28,239 bases of DNA from CAZNXJ01 sp964577115 (GTDB lineage: Bacteria > Planctomycetota > Planctomycetia > Pirellulales > Pirellulaceae): assembly GCA_964577115.1 (NCBI GenBank), contig CAZNXJ010000046.1, forward strand, positions 1-28,239, given 5' to 3'. The position numbers and the translations under genes are program-made. Positions 1 to 7,776 of this stretch are shown one piece after another. Numbering within the stretch: position 1 is the stretch's first letter; each line of letters opens with the position of its first letter. The notes below the pieces were generated by a model. The model saw nothing but the letters and a program-made list of their open reading frames with translations, was not told the DNA's origin and did not search any database.

Positions 1-155
1 GCAACTGGGGCACCGCCGGCAGCTTGCATCCGGGCGGCTGCAACATCACCATGGGCGACGCATCGGTGCGGTTCATCTCGCAGACCGTGCCGTGGTTGAT
101 CCTGGATCGCCTGACGGTCATCTCGGACGGCGAGCCTATCGGCGGCGAGTTCTAA
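1..155 (+). CDS. DUF1559 family prepilin-like protein, C-terminal end (partial)
   Basis: Only the last 50 residues are present; reading begins at base 3 and stops with TAA at 153-155. The tail shows LHPGGCNITMGDASVRF, the 'H-X9-DG' motif (here D-A instead of D-G) that ends the very large planctomycete family of DUF1559 proteins. These proteins start with a type IV pilin-like N-methylation helix and are thought to be exported pseudopilin-like surface proteins. Their substrate or partner is unknown. The N-terminal helix that would prove the call lies outside the window. A perfect hairpin with a T tract follows 44 bases after the stop, so this is probably the last gene of its transcript. Confidence 0.85.
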   Translation, partial: NWGTAGSLHPGGCNITMGDASVRFISQTVPWLILDRLTVISDGEPIGGEF

Positions 156-198
156 GTCGGACGCTCGGTGCGGCCACCATCGAGCCAACGGTCCTCCA

Positions 199-230
199 CG
201 CGACTCGGCAAACGAGTCGCGTTTTTTATT
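199..230 (+). terminator. Rho-independent terminator after the DUF1559 gene
   Basis: Perfect 9-bp stem CGCGACTCG / CGAGTCGCG (199-207 and 213-221) with a GCAAA loop, followed by TTTTTTATT. The flanking A198-T222 pair adds a tenth base pair. The T tract lies only on the plus side, so it ends the DUF1559 transcript and not the convergent bpt gene. Confidence 0.9.
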
Positions 231-254
231 GGCTTGCTCGTGGCACAAGAGGGC

Positions 255-965
255 TCAGTCCACGTGTCGGCGCCACTGACCAGCGATGAGCCGCTCGTGC
301 GGCGTGTAGCGCGCTTTGTACGACATATGCGAGTTCGCCGCGACGTAGAGCCCGAGATACAAGAACGGCAATTGCCACTCTCGACAGAGCTCGATCAGCT
401 TCAGTATCGAGTACGTTCCGAGACTCGCTGACGCCTCGTCAGGGTCGTAGTAGCAATACACGGCCGAGATCGAGTCGCTGGCGCGGTCGTTCACCGCTAC
501 GGCTACAAGCCGCCCCTCCTGGCGATACTGAATCTCGAACGACTCGCAGCAGGTTTCGACGAGAAACGCCGCGTACTGCCGCAGGGAAAGCGGCTCGTGG
601 CCAAGCCCGCGCTGCTGGCTGTGCTTGTTGAACAGATCGAGGTGTTCTTGATCGGCAACCGGCGAAACCTGAATCCTCGTAAAACGCTCGTCGCCGCGCC
701 GCAAGATCCGCGCATGCGTGCGGCGAGCTCGAAACGAATCCACGAGCACCCGCATGGGTTCGCACGCCTTGCAGGCCGGACACTGCGTCCTGTAGAGATA
801 CCGCCCGCAGCGGCGATCGCCACGCGCGAGTGCCGCGGACATGGCCGAGCGATCGAGCGGAGCGACGGGCAAACGGAGCGGCATGCGCGCCGTTTCCTGC
901 GGAAGATACGGGCACTCCTGCTCGGCGTCGTGAATCAGTAGCTCTTGCGGAATCGTGTTCAACAT
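255..965 (-). CDS. bpt: Aspartate/glutamate leucyltransferase (Bpt/Ate family aminoacyl-tRNA-protein transferase)
   Basis: Cytoplasmic enzyme that moves an amino acid from aminoacyl-tRNA to the N terminus of proteins beginning with acidic residues, marking them for ClpAP/ClpS-type N-degron proteolysis. With the ATG at 965 the protein has 236 residues, normal for the family. It shows the N-terminal ECPYLP segment, then the family block GDRRCGRYLYRTQCPACKAC with its conserved cysteines, and the C-terminal half with GTYSILKLIELC and the YKARYTPHE segment typical of the GNAT-like transferase fold. In-frame ATGs at 980 and 1019 would add 5 or 18 residues; none has a clear Shine-Dalgarno, and 965 was chosen by length and the position of the ECPYL block. 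It lies 124 bases after dnaB as the last gene of the minus-strand cluster. Whether it adds leucine or arginine cannot be read from the sequence; leucine is the usual bacterial activity. Confidence 0.93.
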   Translation of the reverse strand: MLNTIPQELLIHDAEQECPYLPQETARMPLRLPVAPLDRSAMSAALARGDRRCGRYLYRTQCPACKACEPMRVLVDSFRARRTHARILRRGDERFTRIQVSPVADQEHLDLFNKHSQQRGLGHEPLSLRQYAAFLVETCCESFEIQYRQEGRLVAVAVNDRASDSISAVYCYYDPDEASASLGTYSILKLIELCREWQLPFLYLGLYVAANSHMSYKARYTPHERLIAGQWRRHVD

Positions 966-1089
966 GGCGGCCCAACTCATCTTGGCAGCCGTCCCGCACC
1001 GAAGCTCAAACCGACGCACGCCGGCTTCTCGAACTCCGCCAATTTACTGGCAATATGCCGGCGGCCAACCGGACGGTAACCGCAGCCGT

Positions 1090-2553
1090 TTAGAATTCAT
1101 CATATGACGAGGGAGCCTGATAGCCTTCGAATTCTTCGAATCGCTCCGCAGCTCGGTTCTCGAACCGAGTGAACTCCTTTTGCCAGACGAGCGGTACTTC
1201 GCCGACCGGACCGTTACGCTGCTTGGCCACGATGATTTCGGCCTGTCCGGCAAATTCTTGTTGCTCCTCACCGCGGTGGTAGTATTCCTCGCGGTGGACA
1301 AACATCACTACGTCCGCATCCTGCTCGATGGCCCCCGATTCGCGGAGGTGGCTGAGCCGCGGGCGGTGGTCCTTGCTGTCTTCCGCCTGCCGGTTGAGCT
1401 GAGCGAGACAAAGGATGGGAACCCGCATTTCGCGGGCCAAGCCTTTGAGCCGCCGCGTGATTCGTGCGACTTGCTCCTGCCGCGGGTCCTTCGGATTGTC
1501 GGGTTCAATGAGCTGCAAGTAGTCGATGACGATCAGCCCGAGTTGGTCGCCACACCGGCGGCGGATACGCCGAGCGGCGGCGGCGATTTCGGTGACGGTA
1601 CGGCTGGGCGAGTCGTCGACGAACAGCGGGGCCTGGCTGATTTCCGCGGCGGTTTTGACGAGCCGTTTACGATCATCGTTGGAGATGGTTCCGTTGCGGA
1701 GCCGGTGGCCGTTGACGCGTGCGACCGAGCAGAGCATGCGGTCGGCCAGCTCGATGGCCGACATTTCAAGGCTCACAAACAGGACCGGCAGCCGCGATTG
1801 CAAGGCCACGTTTTCGGCGATGTTCATCGCAAGCGCCGTTTTGCCCATGCTGGGCCGAGCGGCGAGCACGATCAGTTCCGAATTGTGCAGCCCGCCCGTC
1901 ATCGCATCGAAGTCGCGGAAATGCGTTTCGACACCGCCGCTGGTGTGTTCGCCTTTCAGCCGCGCGTCGATGCGGTCGAGGGCGTCGTTGAGGATTTCGC
2001 GAATCGACGTGACCGTGCTGGAATTGCGGCCATCGAGAATCGAAAACACGCGCTGTTCGGCCTGGCTTAGAAGCTGTTTTGCTTCGAGCGACGCGTCGTA
2101 GGCGTCGCGCAGGATGTCGGTGGCCGCCTGAATCAGGGCGCGTGATGTGGATTTTTCTCGGACGATCTCGGCGTAGTACGCGGCGTGCGCGGCGTTGGGA
2201 ACCGCATGGATGACTTTCCCGAGATAGGCGGCGCCCCCGACCAGTTCAAAATCCCCTGCCGCCTTCAAGCGATCAACCAGTAGCGTGATATCGATCTTCT
2301 TGCCCTGGTCGTGCATCGTGAGCATCTGCTCGAAGATTTTCCGATGCGCCTCGTCGTAGAAATCGTCGGGGCGGAGGATCAAGGCGACTTCGTCGCACAC
2401 GTCTGGTTTGACGAAGATGCTGCCGAGCACCCCGCGTTCGGCATCGAGATCGTAGGGAAGAGGCCGATCGAGCAGTTCGGACTCGGACTGCGGCACGTCG
2501 GCCGGCCGCGGCCGGCGTCGTTGGGCATCGGTGCGGCGCAGCGAAGAGCTCAT
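1090..2553 (-). CDS. dnaB: Replicative DNA helicase DnaB
   Basis: Hexameric 5'-3' helicase that unwinds DNA at the replication fork and binds primase. The protein has 487 residues, slightly longer than the usual 450-470 because of a basic, proline-rich N-terminal tail (about residues 1-30). The N-terminal helical DnaB domain runs from about 32 to 135 (DAERGVLGSIF). The RecA-like ATPase domain from about 205 has Walker A ARPSMGKTA at 232-240, SLEM at 261-264 and Walker B LIVIDYLQL at 340-348. The DnaB4 block SHLRESGAIEQDADVV follows. No intein interrupts it. The ATG at 2553 is preceded by GGGAGGT (2563-2569), nine bases away. It follows rplI on the same strand, the conserved bacterial rplI-dnaB order, across a 221-base gap that holds a strong hairpin. 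Confidence 0.97.
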   Translation of the reverse strand: MSSSLRRTDAQRRRPRPADVPQSESELLDRPLPYDLDAERGVLGSIFVKPDVCDEVALILRPDDFYDEAHRKIFEQMLTMHDQGKKIDITLLVDRLKAAGDFELVGGAAYLGKVIHAVPNAAHAAYYAEIVREKSTSRALIQAATDILRDAYDASLEAKQLLSQAEQRVFSILDGRNSSTVTSIREILNDALDRIDARLKGEHTSGGVETHFRDFDAMTGGLHNSELIVLAARPSMGKTALAMNIAENVALQSRLPVLFVSLEMSAIELADRMLCSVARVNGHRLRNGTISNDDRKRLVKTAAEISQAPLFVDDSPSRTVTEIAAAARRIRRRCGDQLGLIVIDYLQLIEPDNPKDPRQEQVARITRRLKGLAREMRVPILCLAQLNRQAEDSKDHRPRLSHLRESGAIEQDADVVMFVHREEYYHRGEEQQEFAGQAEIIVAKQRNGPVGEVPLVWQKEFTRFENRAAERFEEFEGYQAPSSYDEF

Positions 2554-2591
2554 CGAGCGATTACCTCCCTGAAGCGATTCCTGGCGCGACC

Positions 2592-2613
2592 GCTCGCCGG
2601 CGGCCCGGCGAGC
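2592..2613 (-). other. Strong hairpin in the dnaB leader
   Basis: Perfect 9-bp stem GCTCGCCGG / CCGGCGAGC (2592-2600 and 2605-2613) around a four-base loop, about 22 bases upstream of the dnaB Shine-Dalgarno. No T tract follows in either direction, so it is not a standard terminator. It may separate dnaB from rplI by processing or attenuation, or be a chance product of high GC. Confidence 0.5.
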
Positions 2614-2774
2614 TGCGCCGGATCATGATACTCGGGAGGCGCGCGTCGCACGAGAGCCGGCGATGCGCTTTCTTCGCCGGCCATCGAACAACACACGACC
2701 AGCGCGCACTCGCCCCCTGTCTTCGGCGCAGCGCGGCGCAAAACAACCATCAGCAACGGTTAAATGCGGGCAGC

Positions 2775-3290
2775 TTACTTCGCGTCGACAGCCGTCGGCA
2801 CGACCCACACCTTCAGATCGGACTCGATTTCCTGGTGCAGGCGGATCTTGACCGTGTACAGGCCAAGCTCCTTGAGCGGCCCTTCGAGACGCACTTGATC
2901 GGCGGTGACGGTGAAGCCGGCCTGCTTGAGCGCATCGACGATCTCGGTGGCTCCCACGCTGCCATAGAGATGGCCTTCGTCGTTGGCATTGGCCTCGATC
3001 GTAACGCTCTGCTTGCCGATCTGCTCGGCCAGCTGCCGAAGACTCGATAGCCGAGCCCGCTCGATTTCCAGGAGCCGCGCCTTGTGCTTTTCGACCATCC
3101 GCCGGTGGTGCTCGGTGGCGACGGTCGCCAGTCCCTGGGGCAGTAGGTAATTCAGAGCGTAGCCGCGCCGCACCTCGACGACGTCTCCCGTTTTGCCGAG
3201 ATGATCGACGTTCTGGATCAGCAGGAGCTGAATACCGCCGTTCTTGCCTTTGGGCAGCCGCTTGAAGCGTCCGATGGTGCTGTTCGCCAT
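2775..3290 (-). CDS. rplI: 50S ribosomal protein L9
   Basis: L9 links domains of the 50S subunit near the base of the L1 stalk. The 171-residue protein shows the L9 N-terminal signature (VDHLGKTGDVVEVRRGYALNYLLPQGLA), the long connecting helix (about residues 70-100, LLEIERARLSSLRQLAEQI) and the C-terminal domain with GHLYGSVGATEIVDAL. Classical L9 begins at the residue equivalent to the IQLLLI segment, so this version carries about 19 extra basic residues at the front. The ATG at 3290 was chosen because GAGAGAAC lies just upstream and the frame further upstream looks non-coding. It lies between ssb and dnaB. Confidence 0.96.
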   Translation of the reverse strand: MANSTIGRFKRLPKGKNGGIQLLLIQNVDHLGKTGDVVEVRRGYALNYLLPQGLATVATEHHRRMVEKHKARLLEIERARLSSLRQLAEQIGKQSVTIEANANDEGHLYGSVGATEIVDALKQAGFTVTADQVRLEGPLKELGLYTVKIRLHQEIESDLKVWVVPTAVDAK

Positions 3291-3491
3291 GAGTGAGTTC
3301 TCTCTACTAACCGTTTTTCGCGGATGGTTTTGCTTGTTAGCCTCGCGTTGCCTACCGCCGAGCCGCTCGGGGCTACCGGGGTGCCGCGGGCCCGCCGAAC
3401 ACCGAACGATCGTGGCTCTTCCCGCCTGCTCGGCGCCGCCGCCCATCGCCCGGGAACGCGCTGCCGTCGCCTGCCACGGGGCGCGCGAGTT

Positions 3492-3938
3492 TTAAAACGG
3501 AATATCGTCGTCGGGCGGGCTTGCGTCCATATCACCGTGGTCGGTACCGACCGGCTGGCGACTGCTGTACGTGGAGCCTTCGCTGGCCGATCCACCTCCG
3601 CCTCCGCCGCCGCGTCCGCCGAGCATCTGCATGGTTTGAGCGACCACGCGGAGTTTCGAGCGCTTCTGACCTTCGGATTCCCAGGTATCGAGCTTTAGTC
3701 GGCCTTCGATCAATACGGAAGAACCTTTCTTTAGGTACTCCCCCGCCACTTCGGCCGTGCGATTCCAGAGCGTCACGTCGACGAACGTTGTCTCCTCGAC
3801 CCACTCGCCCGCCTGGTTCTTACGGCGGTCGTTGACGGCCAGGCCGATTTCGGCGACCGCCGTGCCGCTTTGCAAGTAGCGCACTTCGACGTCGCGCGTC
3901 AAGTTGCCGACCAGAATCACTCGGTTGAAGCTTGCCAT
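3492..3938 (-). CDS. ssb: Single-stranded DNA-binding protein
   Basis: Tetrameric SSB coats single-stranded DNA in replication and repair. In this 148-residue protein the OB fold occupies about residues 1-105 (SFNRVILVGNLTRDVEVRY, VTLWNRTAEVAGEYLKKGS, VLIEGRLKLDTWE). A flexible linker follows with a polyglycine stretch and the acidic tip ends in DDDIPF, the conserved peptide that binds partner proteins. The start is set by a strong Shine-Dalgarno at 3944-3948. It sits between rpsF and rplI, as in the common rpsF-ssb-rpsR-rplI operon, but rpsR is missing from the 201-base gap downstream. Confidence 0.97.
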   Translation of the reverse strand: MASFNRVILVGNLTRDVEVRYLQSGTAVAEIGLAVNDRRKNQAGEWVEETTFVDVTLWNRTAEVAGEYLKKGSSVLIEGRLKLDTWESEGQKRSKLRVVAQTMQMLGGRGGGGGGGSASEGSTYSSRQPVGTDHGDMDASPPDDDIPF

Positions 3939-3943
3939 GGTAA

Positions 3944-3948
3944 CCTCC
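3944..3948 (-). promoter_or_regulatory. ssb ribosome binding site
   Basis: GGAGG on the minus strand, five bases before the ATG at 3938. It fixes the ssb start, although the frame stays open for 72 codons further upstream. Confidence 0.85.
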
Positions 3949-4062
3949 GTCGCCGCCGGGACACCGTAGGGGGAACTGAACATTTGTTCCCGGCAGTGTA
4001 CCCGGGCACGGCGCGTCGAGCAAACACAGGGGCGACCACCTGACGGCCGCGTGTCGCTCGAG

Positions 4063-4491
4063 TTAGGCCTCGGCCGGTTCCTGCTCGGTATCGTCCAGTT
4101 CCGGGGCGATCTCCGGAGCGTCCTCGGCATTGACGTCGTCTTCCGGAGCCACATGGACGTTTTCGCCCCGGGCGTGAGCGACCAAAACGTCGACCAGACG
4201 CGGGTCGATCTTCAGCGCGAGGTGCCGCAGGATGTTGCCGTTCAGTTGGCACTCGCGAGTGAACTGTGGCAGCGTCGTGCTTTCCAGGCGAAAATAAGTC
4301 AGCCAGTACGTTCCCTTGCGGTGCCCGTTGATCGGGTACGCCAGCTTCTGTTCATTCCACAGGCGGCTGACCATCACTTCGCCGCCCAGCTTCTCGATCA
4401 TCGCTGGGATTTCCGCAGCGACACCGTTGGGATCCCGGGCGTACTTATTCGAGTCCAGGATAAAGAGGCACTCGTAAACGTTCTGAGGCAA
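4063..4491 (-). CDS. rpsF: 30S ribosomal protein S6
   Basis: S6 binds the central domain of 16S rRNA, normally as a dimer with S18. The frame reads NVYECLFILDSNKYARD, then the S6 core with GGEVMVSRLWNEQKLAYPI and GTYWLTYFRLE, ending in a long acidic tail of about 35 residues. With a TTG start at 4491 the protein has 142 residues. TTG is preferred over the ATG at 4527 because AAGGAG lies seven bases before it and S6 proteins begin only a few residues before the YE motif. It is preceded by pth (229-base gap) and followed by ssb. Confidence 0.95.
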   Translation of the reverse strand: MPQNVYECLFILDSNKYARDPNGVAAEIPAMIEKLGGEVMVSRLWNEQKLAYPINGHRKGTYWLTYFRLESTTLPQFTRECQLNGNILRHLALKIDPRLVDVLVAHARGENVHVAPEDDVNAEDAPEIAPELDDTEQEPAEA

Positions 4492-4498
4492 GGCGGTT

Positions 4499-4504
4499 CT
4501 CCTT
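4499..4504 (-). promoter_or_regulatory. rpsF ribosome binding site supporting a TTG start
   Basis: AAGGAG on the minus strand, seven bases before TTG at 4489-4491. No ATG or GTG lies at a suitable distance, so TTG is the likely initiation codon. Confidence 0.8.
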
Positions 4505-4720
4505 CGCACGCTTCCGCGTTGCGGCAATTAAATCAAACAAGGCGGTATAGGGGGCCTCACATCGCTCCGCCGCCGAGCGAACCATCGGGGCACGCGGCGA
4601 ACCGGCGTGGCGTCCGGTCCATGCGGTCGATGCGGATGTCAGTGCATAGCGGTGTTTGTCACTCCGTGAACAACCGAGCTCGACGACCAGGTGCGCCGCA
4701 AGTGGGGGCGAGCTGGTGGG

Positions 4721-5320
4721 TCAAGGGCCGGTGCTGTCGGACGATTTTTCGGTCTGCGGGTCGATCCCATTATAGCGGTTCATGCAGGTCTCAATGCCAT
4801 GAGCGATCCAGTCGAGCACACCTTGAGCCGCTCGCTCGATTGCGACATTGATCTTTTCTCGCTCGTCCGGCGTGAACCGTCCGAGTACAAAGCCCTGAAC
4901 CTGCCAATTGGCCGGAACCGGCCCGATCCCGATCCGCAGCCGAGGCACGTCGTTGCCGCAGCGGCGGATCACGTCTTCCAATCCTTTTTGACCTCCGGAC
5001 GACCCGCTGGGGCGGAAGCGAAGCCGTGCCAGCGGCAGCTGGAAGTCGTCACATACGATTAGCAGATCGCGGTTCTCTAACGAATAGAAATCACGCGCCT
5101 GCTGAACGCTTTTCCCGCTGAGATTCATAAAGGTCAGCGGGCAGAGCAAGTAAACTCGTTCTCCCTGGTAATTCGCTTCCGCCAGTTCGCCGTCGAACTT
5201 GGACCGAGCGGCCGAGGCACCGAGGAGTCGGGCGACGCGGCCCAGCACCTCGAAACCGACGTTATGCCGGGTTCCTTCGTACTTGCGACCGGGGTTGCCC
5301 AGACCAACGACCAGCTTCAT
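4721..5320 (-). CDS. pth: Peptidyl-tRNA hydrolase
   Basis: Cleaves peptidyl-tRNA released from stalled ribosomes and recycles the tRNA. The 199 residues match family length. Visible active-site residues are N9 and H19 (GLGNPGRKYEGTRHNVGFE), M65-N66 in TFMNLSG, and D91 (equivalent to E. coli D93). At the place of the E. coli HNG motif (N114), this protein has Q111-K112-G113, so the asparagine is replaced by lysine. The downstream RLRIGIG block is intact. The ATG at 5320 follows GAGGT at seven bases. rplY lies 67 bases upstream, the same ctc-pth pairing known from Bacillus. Confidence 0.96.
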   Translation of the reverse strand: MKLVVGLGNPGRKYEGTRHNVGFEVLGRVARLLGASAARSKFDGELAEANYQGERVYLLCPLTFMNLSGKSVQQARDFYSLENRDLLIVCDDFQLPLARLRFRPSGSSGGQKGLEDVIRRCGNDVPRLRIGIGPVPANWQVQGFVLGRFTPDEREKINVAIERAAQGVLDWIAHGIETCMNRYNGIDPQTEKSSDSTGP

Positions 5321-5387
5321 CCGGCAACCTCATCTCCCGCGCCGGCCGCGAGCGGCCCTGCCTCGGCGCTACGCCGCACGAGCTCGA

Positions 5388-6020
5388 CTAGCCCTCGGAT
5401 TCCTCCTCGCCCTCTTCCGCCTTGCGCCCAATGATTTCGGGTTCTCCCGCTTCCGGCGCCGTCGGCTCGGCTTCGCCTTCTTCCACCGGCAGTACGCAGT
5501 GCACCACCAGCAGACTCGGATCGACCAGCAGCTTGGCGCCTTCGGGCAGCGGCACCTCACCGGCCGTTAGGGATTCGCCTACGTTGAGCCCCGAGATGTT
5601 CACTTCGAGGCGATCGGGGAGCGAGTTGACTGGGCACTCGATTTCCAACTCGTGGAGCACATGTTCAATAATGCCGCCGGCACGCTGACCCGCCGCCTCG
5701 CCCCGCAGGTGGACGGGCAGGCGAGTTTCCACGCGTTCGCCCGCCGAGACGCGAGTGAAATCGATGTGGATCACTTCGGTTCCGAACGTGTCCCACTGGA
5801 CTTCCCGAATCAACGCGGATTCGGCGACATCCCCCTTCAGCTCCACCAGCTTGGTGCCTTGCTGGATGATGTGACGGAGCTCGTCCACTGCCAGCGCAAG
5901 GTGGACGTTTTCCTGGCCGTGGCCGTACAGGACTGCCGGAATCATTCCCTGCTCGCGCATCCGCCGCGCGGCGCGCGTGCCGCGTTGCGAGCGAATCTTT
6001 GCATTCAGCGTTTCCGCCAT
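5388..6020 (-). CDS. rplY: 50S ribosomal protein L25 (general stress protein Ctc type)
   Basis: L25/TL5/CTC binds 5S rRNA in the 50S subunit. The 210-residue protein has the N-terminal 5S-binding domain (about 1-92: RGTRAARRMREQGMIPAVLYG, and EVIHIDFTRVSAGERVE at its end) and the C-terminal beta domain (about 93-185: GGIIEHVLHELEIECPVNSLPDRLEVNIS split over the core), then a very acidic tail. That length is the long Ctc form, not the short E. coli L25. The ATG at 6020 is preceded by GAAGAAGGG. It is the first gene of the minus-strand cluster and is divergent from the GroES-like gene across 293 bases. Confidence 0.95.
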   Translation of the reverse strand: MAETLNAKIRSQRGTRAARRMREQGMIPAVLYGHGQENVHLALAVDELRHIIQQGTKLVELKGDVAESALIREVQWDTFGTEVIHIDFTRVSAGERVETRLPVHLRGEAAGQRAGGIIEHVLHELEIECPVNSLPDRLEVNISGLNVGESLTAGEVPLPEGAKLLVDPSLLVVHCVLPVEEGEAEPTAPEAGEPEIIGRKAEEGEEESEG

Positions 6021-6313
6021 TGCTAACCCTTCTTCCATCCGAGCCGACAAACTCTCGCCCGGCCCGCCGCTGCCGTATCAAACCGCTCGTTAAAATGAAA
6101 CATCGCGAAGCGGGACATTGTGCCAGATTCGATGCCATTTTCAAGGGCATCCAACCCGCCCAATTTCTTCTGGGGGGCAAAGAAAGACCTTCGAGCGCAG
6201 GATTACCGCTTGCGAACGACCGGCGGCCGAGACTTACCTTGCTGCGCCGTAGGTCGGCAGTTACTCTTAAGCAGTTCCTCGTAGATTCCGACTCTTGCAC
6301 TGATTTGTGGCGA
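6021..6313. other. Divergent intergenic region, rplY / groES-like
   Basis: It should carry the promoters of the minus-strand rplY cluster and of the plus-strand GroES-like gene. I see no convincing -35/-10 pair, CIRCE-type repeat or hairpin in it. In particular, no TTAGCACTC-N9-GAGTGCTAA element precedes the GroES-like gene. Confidence 0.5.
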
Positions 6314-6646
6314 ATGGCCAAGACACGGCAGCAGACTCTCGAATACGTCGAACCCCTAGGCGCACGTGTACTCGTGCGAAAGGACGAACCCAAACGCGAA
6401 ACCAAAGGGGGGATCGCGCTTCCCGATCAGGCGGAGATTCCCACCATCACGGGACGCATCGTGGCGATCTCGACACAGGTCGAGCACGACGATGACATGC
6501 CGATCCGCCAATACGACAAGGTGCTCTTCCACCCCAAAAACGCGATCCCGGTCGACTTTGAGTCGGACAATCAGTTGTTCGTCGTACCCGTCGAGGACAT
6601 CGTGGCGGTGTTCCGCCGAGGCGAGCGTCCGAGCGAAAGTCTGTGA
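6314..6646 (+). CDS. GroES-like co-chaperonin domain protein
   Basis: A 110-residue protein with the Cpn10 fold pattern: EPLGARVLVRKDE at the front, the mobile-loop equivalent KGGIALPDQ at about 36-44 that in GroES contacts GroEL, then GRIVAIS, YDKVLFHP and the closing VPVEDIVAVFRR. Compared with classical GroES it has a changed middle (STQVEHDDDMPIRQ in place of the glycine-rich GPG turn) and an extra C-terminal tail. No groEL lies beside it. It may be a divergent second GroES paralogue rather than the main co-chaperonin, so no gene symbol is given. There is no clear Shine-Dalgarno. The ATG at 6314 is chosen because homology begins at once. Confidence 0.85.
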   Translation: MAKTRQQTLEYVEPLGARVLVRKDEPKRETKGGIALPDQAEIPTITGRIVAISTQVEHDDDMPIRQYDKVLFHPKNAIPVDFESDNQLFVVPVEDIVAVFRRGERPSESL

Positions 6647-6784
6647 AGAGACTGTAGGCGTTTGACGGACGTGGGGGGGCGAGTAAGCAGGGGCTGCGCC
6701 CGCTCCCTCGATTCCTTCCTCCGTTCGCCGTTTTCTTCGTGCGCTTTCGGAGGGCTGGTAACCGCTGGGGTGGCTGGTCTGGCG

Positions 6785-7717
6785 TTATGCGCGGGATTGG
6801 GCGCCGGCGAGTAACCAGGCGAGGAGGCCTTTCTGGGCGTGCAGGCGATTCGAGGCCTGATGCACGACGGCGCTCTGCGGGCCGTCGATCACATCGTCGG
6901 TGACTTCTTCGCCCCGCCGAGCCGGCAGGCAGTGGAAGAACCGGGCGGTCTTGGGCGCCGCTTTCATGAGCCGGGCATTGACTTGAAAGTTCTGGAAGGC
7001 CCGAGCTCGCTCGGCCTGCTCGGACTCCTGCCCCATGCTCGCCCACACGTCCGTGTAAACGACATCCGCATCCCGCACGGCTTCGGCCGGGTCTTCCATC
7101 GTTACCGGCCCGCGTCCGGCATGCTTCTGTTCGACGCGCCGCAAAAACTCCGCGTCAAACTGGTAACCCGGCGGTGCGGCCAGGACGAAGTGAACGCCCC
7201 GCAGCGCGCAGGCCACCGCCAGGCTCCGCGCCACATTGTTCGCATCCCCGACAAAGGTAAGTGTCCGCCCTTCCAGCTCGCCGAACAATTCGTACATCGT
7301 GAACAGGTCGGCGAGCGCCTGGCAGGGATGCGCGATATCGGAAAGACCGTTGATGACCGGGCACTGGCAGTGCTGTGCGAGCTGTTCGAGCCGCGTGTGG
7401 GAGCGCGTGCGGCAGACGACGGCGTCGACGTACTGTCCGAGCACCTGCGAGAAGTCGGCCGCCGACTCCCGCTCGCCCCAGCCGACGTCCTTGCCGAGAA
7501 AGAGGCTGGATCCACCAAGATGCGTCATTGCCACCTCGAAGCTGACGCGCGTCCGTAACGACGGCTTTTCGAAGAGTAGCGCGAGCACTCGCCCCGAAAA
7601 CAGGCCTTGCCGCTGGCCGCTTTGCCATTCGCGTTTGAGCTGTTCCGCGAGGCGGAAAATCTCCTGGAGCTCCTCCAGGGAGATGTCAAACATGCTGAGA
7701 AAATGTCGTGGTGCCAT
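6785..7717 (-). CDS. argF: Ornithine carbamoyltransferase
   Basis: Makes citrulline from ornithine and carbamoyl phosphate, the sixth step of arginine synthesis. The 310-residue protein has the carbamoyl-phosphate motif FEKPSLRTRVSFE at 49-61 (SLRTR instead of STRTR), HPCQALAD at 130-137, the domain joint FVGDANNVARS at about 155-165, and HCLPARRGEEV near the C terminus, where the more usual form is HCLPAHRGEEV. The HCLP motif with its ornithine-binding cysteine supports an ornithine rather than aspartate substrate. The ATG at 7717 is taken because family similarity begins there, although the frame is open far upstream through argD. It follows argD by 59 bases as the last gene of argB-argD-argF. 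Confidence 0.96.
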   Translation of the reverse strand: MAPRHFLSMFDISLEELQEIFRLAEQLKREWQSGQRQGLFSGRVLALLFEKPSLRTRVSFEVAMTHLGGSSLFLGKDVGWGERESAADFSQVLGQYVDAVVCRTRSHTRLEQLAQHCQCPVINGLSDIAHPCQALADLFTMYELFGELEGRTLTFVGDANNVARSLAVACALRGVHFVLAAPPGYQFDAEFLRRVEQKHAGRGPVTMEDPAEAVRDADVVYTDVWASMGQESEQAERARAFQNFQVNARLMKAAPKTARFFHCLPARRGEEVTDDVIDGPQSAVVHQASNRLHAQKGLLAWLLAGAQSRA

Positions 7718-7776
7718 AATCGATTCCAGGGCAGACGGCTCAAGCCGCCAGATCGTCGTTGCTCGCCCGCGGCCCC

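Noticed and set aside
1180..2070. A 296-codon plus-strand frame opposite dnaB
   Set aside because: dnaB is certain, with Walker A and B in place; the antisense frame has no recognisable features.
6647..6784. Terminator between the convergent GroES-like and argF genes
   Set aside because: Only a 4-bp GGGC-TGC-GCCC stem without a T tract was found, too weak to call.
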